From: an uncultured Lachnospiraceae bacterium
Lineage (GTDB): Bacteria; Bacillota; Clostridia; Lachnospirales; Lachnospiraceae
Length of the DNA stretch: 64,000 bases
Direction of reading: 5' to 3'
Assembly (NCBI GenBank): GCA_947630125.1
Contig: CANRGO010000001.1
Location: 26,246-90,245, forward strand
A model generated the notes under the pieces. The model was not told where the DNA came from. It made no database searches and saw only the letters and a list, made by a program, of their open reading frames with translations. The number at the start of each line of letters is the position of its first letter. Position 1 is the stretch's first letter. Made by a program: the position numbers and the translations under genes. Shown here in pieces: positions 58,167 through 64,000 of this stretch.

Positions 58167-59537
58167 ATGGATATTGAAACACTTATGAGTAATCATCAGA
58201 CATTTTTTGAAAAAGGAAAGACAAAGGATTTTTCGTATCGAAAAGCAGCCCTTGATCGCCTAAAAACAACCATTAAAGCACATGAGAAGGACATCATGGA
58301 AGCTTTGCATTTAGACCTTGGAAAATCCAAAGAAGAGGCGTACTTAACAGAAATCGGAATGGCTTTAAGTGAGTTGGATCATATACGGAATGGATTTGAA
58401 CGTTGGGCGAAGCCTAAAAAAGTCAGAACAGAACTTTTTCAATTCCCTGCAAAAGGAATCCTGGTTCAGGAACCATTTGGAACAGTACTTGTTATGTCTC
58501 CATGGAATTATCCTTTTCTACTATGCATAGATCCGTTGATTGGTGCTATAGCAGCAGGTAATTGTGTGGTATTAAAACCATCCGCCTATTCACCAGAAAC
58601 ATCTCGTGTCATTGGAGAAATTGTAGCAGAAGCCTTCGACCCAAAACATGTAAGCTGCATCCAGGGGGGACGTAACGAAAATGCGCTTTTATTAGAGCAG
58701 AAATTCGACTATATCTTCTTTACTGGCGGTGGTGTGGTTGGACGTATGGTAATGGAAAAAGCCGCGGTGAATCTAACTCCGGTATCTTTAGAATTAGGTG
58801 GAAAAAGTCCTTGTATCATAGAAAAAACAGCGAACCTAAAAGTAGCAGCAAAAAGGTTGGTTTTCGGAAAATATTTAAATTGCGGACAAACCTGTATTGC
58901 TCCGGACTATGTGTTTGTGGATGAAACCATAAAAGAAGAATTTTTGCAGTATGTAATTCATGAGATTCAAAAAATGTATGGTAAGAATCCTTTGGAAAGT
59001 TTGAACTATGGAAAGATTATAAATAAAAAACATTTTGAACGTCTGCTTGGATTAATACCTGCTGACCGTGTACTTTATGGTGGTACAAGCAACGAAGCAA
59101 CCTTACAAATTGAACCTACGATTATCGATCAGGTGAAAAGTGAAGATGCCATTATGCAGGAGGAAATTTTTGGACCATTGATGCCAATTTTATCCTATAA
59201 GAGCCTGGATAAGGTGGAAGCTTTTATTAACAGCAGACCAAAGCCACTGGCATGTTACGTGTTTACGGAAGACAAAGAAATTCAGGAACATTTTATGAAA
59301 CAGGTATCCTTTGGTGGTGGCTGTATCAACGATACCATTATGCATGTAGCTTCGAAAAACATACCCTTTGGTGGAGTTGGAAATAGTGGAATGGGTTCCT
59401 ATCATGGAAAGAAAAGCTTTACCACCTTTAGTCATGAAAAAGGTATCTTGAAGAAAAGTACATTTTTTGATCCAGCATTACGTTATCGTCCATATAGCAA
59501 GCTAGATTTGAAGTTTGTAAAACTATTTTTAAAATAG
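58167..59537 (+). CDS. Aldehyde dehydrogenase (class 3-like, NAD(P)-dependent)
   Basis: SPWNYPFLLCIDPLIGAIAAGNCVVLKPS, LELGGKSPCII, NCGQTCIAPDYV. Confidence 0.93.
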   Translation: MDIETLMSNHQTFFEKGKTKDFSYRKAALDRLKTTIKAHEKDIMEALHLDLGKSKEEAYLTEIGMALSELDHIRNGFERWAKPKKVRTELFQFPAKGILVQEPFGTVLVMSPWNYPFLLCIDPLIGAIAAGNCVVLKPSAYSPETSRVIGEIVAEAFDPKHVSCIQGGRNENALLLEQKFDYIFFTGGGVVGRMVMEKAAVNLTPVSLELGGKSPCIIEKTANLKVAAKRLVFGKYLNCGQTCIAPDYVFVDETIKEEFLQYVIHEIQKMYGKNPLESLNYGKIINKKHFERLLGLIPADRVLYGGTSNEATLQIEPTIIDQVKSEDAIMQEEIFGPLMPILSYKSLDKVEAFINSRPKPLACYVFTEDKEIQEHFMKQVSFGGGCINDTIMHVASKNIPFGGVGNSGMGSYHGKKSFTTFSHEKGILKKSTFFDPALRYRPYSKLDLKFVKLFLK

Positions 59538-59549
59538 GAGGTGTTTCTT

Positions 59550-60470
59550 ATGAAAGCCATTATTGATGTTTCAAATTTTACAAAAAAATATGGAAATTTC
59601 ACTGCAGTTGATGATATCTCCTTTCAGGTTGAAGAAGGAAGTATTTTTGCTTTCTTAGGTCCCAATGGAGCAGGGAAAAGTACCACAATTAATACCTTAT
59701 GTACCATTTTTGAAAAGACAAGTGGAACTTTGGTGATAGATGATAAGGATGTTTCTAAGCAAAAGGCAGCTGTGCGTAAAGCCATAGGTGTAGTGTTTCA
59801 GGACTCCACCTTGGATGCTAAAATGACAATCGAAGAAAATCTGAAAATGCATTGTGTATTTTATCAGGTACCTGAGAAGGAAGTGGAGGAACGTATTCAC
59901 TTTGTATTAAATCTGGTTGATTTACTACCAGAACGTAAGAAAATGGTGGGAGCCTTATCCGGAGGAATGAAGCGTAGAGTAGAAATTGCAAGAGGGTTGA
60001 TTCATTATCCAAAGGTTTTGTTCTTAGATGAACCTACCACTGGATTAGATCCTCAGACTAGAGCACATATCTGGGAATATATCGTAAAACTCCAGAAGGA
60101 GAGAAGTATCACCATATTTTTAACCACTCACTATATGGAAGAAGCGGAAATATGTCAGAAGGTAGCCATTATTGATGGGGGAAAGATAGTAGCCCATGAT
60201 ACACCTTATGCCTTAAAGAAGCAATATACCAGAGATAAAGCATTTATAACTACTAAGGATATGGATGCTTTGGAAGTTGCACTTAAAGAGTATTCCATCG
60301 ATTATGAAAGAAAAACCACGTATTTTAAAGCAGACGCTCAAAATATGCCAGCCCTTTTACAGGTGATTGGAGAACAAAAGGATTTGATTACGGATTTGGA
60401 AATTAAGAAGGGGACTTTTAATGATGTGTTCCTTGAAATTACTGGACGTAAAATTCGAGAAGAAGCTTAA
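59550..60470 (+). CDS. ABC transporter ATP-binding protein (DrrA-like)
   Basis: GPNGAGKSTTINTL, LSGGMKRRVEIARGL, LFLDEPTTGLDPQTRAHIWEYI; ATG after AGGAGG. Confidence 0.93.
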   Translation: MKAIIDVSNFTKKYGNFTAVDDISFQVEEGSIFAFLGPNGAGKSTTINTLCTIFEKTSGTLVIDDKDVSKQKAAVRKAIGVVFQDSTLDAKMTIEENLKMHCVFYQVPEKEVEERIHFVLNLVDLLPERKKMVGALSGGMKRRVEIARGLIHYPKVLFLDEPTTGLDPQTRAHIWEYIVKLQKERSITIFLTTHYMEEAEICQKVAIIDGGKIVAHDTPYALKKQYTRDKAFITTKDMDALEVALKEYSIDYERKTTYFKADAQNMPALLQVIGEQKDLITDLEIKKGTFNDVFLEITGRKIREEA

Positions 60471-60500
60471 AAAGTTCAGCAATATGTGAGGAGGAGTTGT

Positions 60501-61337
60501 ATGAGTACTGTATTTGCATTATGGAAAAGAGGCTTAAAAGCCTTTGTAAGAAATCGGGTTAGTTTGGTCTTCTCACTTATTTTCCCATTTTTCTTTGTCT
60601 ATGTATTTGGCGCAATTTTTAAAAATGAATTTATTGATAATCCGGTAGCTTATATGCTTTCGGGTGTTATTATCACTACAGTATTTGAAAGTTCCCTGAA
60701 CCTTGCATCCTCCACGGTGGATGATATGGTAAGTGGATTTATGAAGGAAGTTCTGGTTTCTCCAGTTCATCGAATTCATGTGGCTATGGGACAGATTCTA
60801 TCTGCTTCAACAGTTTCTACTTTGCAAGGTGTATTGATTGTGATTCTAGGCCTTTTTATCGGCATTGAATTTACTTCCATATTAACACCCATCTTTGTAT
60901 TACTTGCCATGATTTGTGTTGGAATCGTATTTTCAGGAGTGGGTCTGTATCTTGCAACCGTGGTTCGTAATGGACAGACATTTCAAATCGTGAAAACAGC
61001 CATTGCTATGCCTCTGACTTTTATTTCAGGAGCATACATTCCCTTATCACTATTACCAAATACTCTGAAAATCATTGCCTACATCAACCCTATGACTTAT
61101 GCGACAGCGTTCTTTCGTATGATTGTATTGGAAAAAACAGGGCTTTCAGCAGAACAATTGGTAAATGAAGGTTTGGCAATTGAAATTAATGGTTTTATTA
61201 TTACCCCATTCTTTTCTGTTATGATAATCCTTGGAATCGGTTTGATTTTTTTAACCCTTGCCACCAGATCTTTTGTGAAAACTGATTTTTCCAGATTAAA
61301 TCGCAGTAAAAATGATGCCAATGAACTTTGGAGTTAA
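60501..61337 (+). CDS. ABC-2 type transporter permease (DrrB-like)
   Basis: Six-TM permease, PLTFISGAYIPLSLLPNTLKIIAYINPMTYATAFFR. Confidence 0.9.
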   Translation: MSTVFALWKRGLKAFVRNRVSLVFSLIFPFFFVYVFGAIFKNEFIDNPVAYMLSGVIITTVFESSLNLASSTVDDMVSGFMKEVLVSPVHRIHVAMGQILSASTVSTLQGVLIVILGLFIGIEFTSILTPIFVLLAMICVGIVFSGVGLYLATVVRNGQTFQIVKTAIAMPLTFISGAYIPLSLLPNTLKIIAYINPMTYATAFFRMIVLEKTGLSAEQLVNEGLAIEINGFIITPFFSVMIILGIGLIFLTLATRSFVKTDFSRLNRSKNDANELWS

Positions 61338-61369
61338 GATTTCCCCTTTGACAAGATTTCCCCTTTGAC
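61336..61369 (+). repeat. 17-bp tandem duplication AAGATTTCCCCTTTGAC x2
   Basis: Two perfect adjacent copies, 61336-61352 and 61353-61369. Confidence 0.95.
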
Positions 61370-61398
61370 TTGATATAAAAGTGAAGAAGTAGTACAAT
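61370..61398 (+). promoter_or_regulatory. Predicted promoter TTGATA-N17-TACAAT
   Basis: -35 61370-61375 directly adjoining the tandem repeat; -10 61393-61398. Confidence 0.6.
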
Positions 61399-61443
61399 TA
61401 AAAAAGGTATTTGATATCAATAAAAATAGGGCGGTTTATAAAT

Positions 61444-62505
61444 ATGGGGAAATTTATGAGCAGACAACATAGAACAAACAAGAGTGCCAGACTTAATACG
61501 ATGAAGCTAGGCACTCCTTTCTTTCTGTGCATCTTTCTTATGGGCTGTGTTTCTGATGCGCCTGTGGAAGTGAAAGAGAATGTTTCTATCGAGTTTGCAG
61601 GTCTTGATCGGTTATTGGAAGAGGAAGAACTTGTAGCAGAGGAACTTGCAGCAGAAGAATTAGAAATAGAAGAGGTTGAAGAAAGGCAGGAGACTGCTTT
61701 GGTGTTGGTACAAGTGCCTTCGATCCAACAGGATTCTTCAAAAGAAGATTTAGGGTCTTTATTTTATTTGGGTAAGGAATATCAAATTATTCAAGTAGAT
61801 GGTGGAGACACCAAAGGTGAACGGGAGGCATTGGCAGCAGTAGATATCGGGTATGGCGACCGAATTTATTGGGGTTTAACCAATGAATATGGTCAATTGG
61901 TGTATGTGCTTGCAGAGCAAATCATTCCACAAGATGAAGAGAGCGAAACTGTAAATGCCAATGGCCGATATTATGATGAAGAAGCTTTTGTTCCGGGTAC
62001 TGAAACAAAGCAATTTGATCAGGGTCATGTGATTGCTGATTCTTTGGGTGGTGTTGCAAATGCCTATAACATTACGCCACAGGATAGTGTGCTAAATCGT
62101 TCAGGTGATCAGGCCTATATGGAAAAATCAATCAATTACGGTGGAGGCTGTACTAATTTTGTTGCTGTTATTACCTATCCAGATACCAAAACTCAAATTC
62201 CAAGCAGATATCAAATTACGTATATCTTAAATGGAAGTGAAATCAAAGAAGATTTTCCAAATGAAACACCGGAAGTAGCTGTGCAGGAAGTGGTCAAATC
62301 CGAGGATGGAAAAGAGGAACTTGCAGTAGCAGAGGTTGCACCTGTTGATGTTGCAACACAAATAGCAGCAATTGATACCAATGGAAATGGTCAGGTAACC
62401 ATTGCAGAAGCCAGAGCAGCTGGTTTTCAAATGCCAATTTATTCCAATCACTGGCTCTATCCATATATGCATGATGGAGATGGAGATGGAAAAGTTGGAG
62501 AATAG
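61444..62505 (+). CDS. DNA/RNA non-specific endonuclease lipoprotein with C-terminal EF-hand/Excalibur-like Ca-binding segment
   Basis: Lipobox-like LMGC; FDQGHVIADSLGG and AYNITPQDSVLNRSGDQAYMEKSI nuclease motifs; DTNGNGQVTIAEA and DGDGDGKVGE. Confidence 0.8.
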   Translation: MGKFMSRQHRTNKSARLNTMKLGTPFFLCIFLMGCVSDAPVEVKENVSIEFAGLDRLLEEEELVAEELAAEELEIEEVEERQETALVLVQVPSIQQDSSKEDLGSLFYLGKEYQIIQVDGGDTKGEREALAAVDIGYGDRIYWGLTNEYGQLVYVLAEQIIPQDEESETVNANGRYYDEEAFVPGTETKQFDQGHVIADSLGGVANAYNITPQDSVLNRSGDQAYMEKSINYGGGCTNFVAVITYPDTKTQIPSRYQITYILNGSEIKEDFPNETPEVAVQEVVKSEDGKEELAVAEVAPVDVATQIAAIDTNGNGQVTIAEARAAGFQMPIYSNHWLYPYMHDGDGDGKVGE

Positions 62506-62514
62506 GAGTTGTGG

Positions 62515-63390
62515 ATGAAACAAGGAGATACCATTGCCTTAGTCTGTTGTTCCAATGGACAGCGAAGGGGTTATGAAAATAGAATACAGGACCTGATAAA
62601 ACAGTTTGAGGACATGGGCTTATCTGTTTTAAGCAGCCTCTATCTTTATGAGGATCAAAGAGAGCTAACTGGGAATGGTGAAAAACGTGGAAAAGAGCTT
62701 ATGGATTTTTACGCAAATCCTAAGATAACTGATATTTTTGATGTTTCAGGTGGAGACCTTGCAAATGAACTATTACCCTATTTAGACTATGACCTAATTC
62801 AACAGGCCCCTATTATTTTTTGGGGCTATAGTGATTTAACAACACTTATCAATGCAATTTATAAGCGAACAGGAAAGCCATCAGTTTTGTATCAAGTAAG
62901 GAATCTCCTCTATCATCAACAGGTAGAACAAACTGCAGACTTTATGGAGTATATGATGTTATTAGAAAAGAAGCCAAACCTTATCAAGCAATCTGGCTTA
63001 TTTTCTATACAAACTATATTTTTACAAGGAAAGAGCATGAAGGGTATTGTGCTGGGAGGGAATATTCGCTGCCTCTTAAAACTGGCTGGAACTCCCTATA
63101 TGCCAGAATTTCAAAATGCTATTCTTTTACTGGAATCCTATTCTGGAAATGTTCCCCAGTTAATCACCTATTTTGCACAGCTAAAGCAGATGGGTGTGTT
63201 TAATGATATTTCAGGAATCATACTTGGAACCTTTACAGAACTTATGCAGGAAGAATCTTATGAATTAATCTATGAAGTATTAAAAACGTTTATTCCAGAG
63301 AATCTTCCAGTGGCGTATACACCAAACATCGGACACGGTACCGATGCAAAAGCTATATGGATAGGTGCAGACATGACGCTGATAGGATAG
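62515..63390 (+). CDS. S66-family (LD-carboxypeptidase/MccF-like) peptidase
   Basis: KQGDTIALVCCSNG, DIFDVSGGDLANELLPYLDYDLI, IFWGYSDLTTLINAIY. Confidence 0.82.
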   Translation: MKQGDTIALVCCSNGQRRGYENRIQDLIKQFEDMGLSVLSSLYLYEDQRELTGNGEKRGKELMDFYANPKITDIFDVSGGDLANELLPYLDYDLIQQAPIIFWGYSDLTTLINAIYKRTGKPSVLYQVRNLLYHQQVEQTADFMEYMMLLEKKPNLIKQSGLFSIQTIFLQGKSMKGIVLGGNIRCLLKLAGTPYMPEFQNAILLLESYSGNVPQLITYFAQLKQMGVFNDISGIILGTFTELMQEESYELIYEVLKTFIPENLPVAYTPNIGHGTDAKAIWIGADMTLIG

Positions 63391-63398
63391 GAGTTTTC

Positions 63399-63767
63399 AT
63401 GAAAAAATACTTTAAAGTATTTCGTATTCTGGTATTTGTCTTTATAATTAGCATCTTTGTGATATTTTTGTTACCACTCATAAAACAAGAAGAGAACACA
63501 GGAAAAATACTTGTGGGAATTGTAAAACTTGTTTTAGGAGAGGATGAGTTCAGTGTATATGATCGAAAAGGTTCCTTGGAATTTTATATATCAAAAAATG
63601 AGGAAGAAAGTTTTGAATACTTGAATAATCTGATGGAGAAAAAAGGATACGTGTATACAGAACAAATGGGATCTGGCTATATTTTTGCCCATGATTCTGA
63701 AGATGAAAGTGTTGTGGTTAGCAGAAGACAATTTAGTCGTTTTTTTGTACTTTGGATGGTTCCTTAG
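63399..63767 (+). CDS. Small single-TM membrane protein
   Basis: ATG after AGGAG, N-terminal hydrophobic segment VFRILVFVFIISIFVIFLLPL. Confidence 0.6.
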   Translation: MKKYFKVFRILVFVFIISIFVIFLLPLIKQEENTGKILVGIVKLVLGEDEFSVYDRKGSLEFYISKNEEESFEYLNNLMEKKGYVYTEQMGSGYIFAHDSEDESVVVSRRQFSRFFVLWMVP

Positions 63768-63814
63768 AACTAAGAAAGAGATGAAAAAAACTCTTAGAAA
63801 ATCAATTTAAAGAC

Positions 63815-63844
63815 TAGACAATTCAAAAGGTCTTATGTTATAAT
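63815..63844 (+). promoter_or_regulatory. Predicted tRNA promoter TAGACA-N18-TATAAT
   Basis: -35 63815-63820, -10 63839-63844. Confidence 0.55.
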
Positions 63845-63907
63845 TCAATTCGGCGGTAAAAACCAGCCATGGATTTATAATTTTAAATTTATTAGAATCC
63901 AAACCCT

Positions 63908-63978
63908 AGGGAAATAGTACAGCGGTAGTGCGGCGGTCTCCAAAACCGTTAACGGGGGTTCGATCCCCTCTTTCCCTG
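63908..63978 (+). tRNA. tRNA-Trp (anticodon CCA)
   Basis: Acceptor AGGGAAA/TTTCCCT, anticodon stem-loop CGGT-CTCCAAA-ACCG, T arm GGGGGTTCGATCCCC; 3' CCA not encoded. Confidence 0.93.
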
Positions 63979-64000
63979 CTATATAGTAATTGTGAGAAAA

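Noticed and set aside
63845-63907. Possible additional tRNA or RNA (GGCGGTAAAAACCAGCC) upstream of tRNA-Trp
   Set aside because: Only a short stem-loop; no second cloverleaf
1-64000. Defence islands, prophage, integrases, transposases, CRISPR arrays
   Set aside because: None recognised on reading all listed ORFs; the window looks like ordinary chromosomal backbone with metabolic clusters

Overview
AT-rich, almost fully coding 64 kb of chromosome from a Gram-positive Firmicute (gene content and order look Lachnospiraceae-like; taxonomy is an inference). Nearly all genes are on the + strand; the clear exceptions are a GGDEF/EAL gene and an HxlR-type regulator. Content includes a heterodimeric ABC exporter, proA, an LtaS-like sulfatase, trpS, exoA, an RsuA-type pseudouridine synthase, HelD-like helicase, a TetR-linked RND pump, nrdD, pyrF/pyrE, purM/N/D, agmatine deiminase and N-carbamoylputrescine amidase, a tocopherol-cyclase-like gene, GntR-clpC, radA, a CorC/TlyC-like protein, an MCP, sbcCD, aldehyde dehydrogenase, an ABC-2 transporter, a secreted nuclease, an S66 peptidase and tRNA-Trp. 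The most notable locus (47.5-55.2 kb) looks like a flavin-based extracellular electron transfer (EET) cluster: Ndh2 with a membrane C-terminus, two demethylmenaquinone-synthesis-type enzymes, a two-repeat PplA-like lipoprotein, an ApbE FMN transferase, and EetA- and EetB-like proteins, divergent from a Cys-rich HxlR regulator. Directly after it, an otherwise intact aconitase gene is interrupted by one in-frame TAA. Other leads: a perfect-consensus promoter with a TetR-type dyad, paired NrdR boxes that also form a terminator-like inverted repeat, a nested 5' hairpin before apbE, and a 102-bp structured intergenic element. No CRISPR array, prophage, transposase or rRNA was recognised. All calls are by eye, without database searches.
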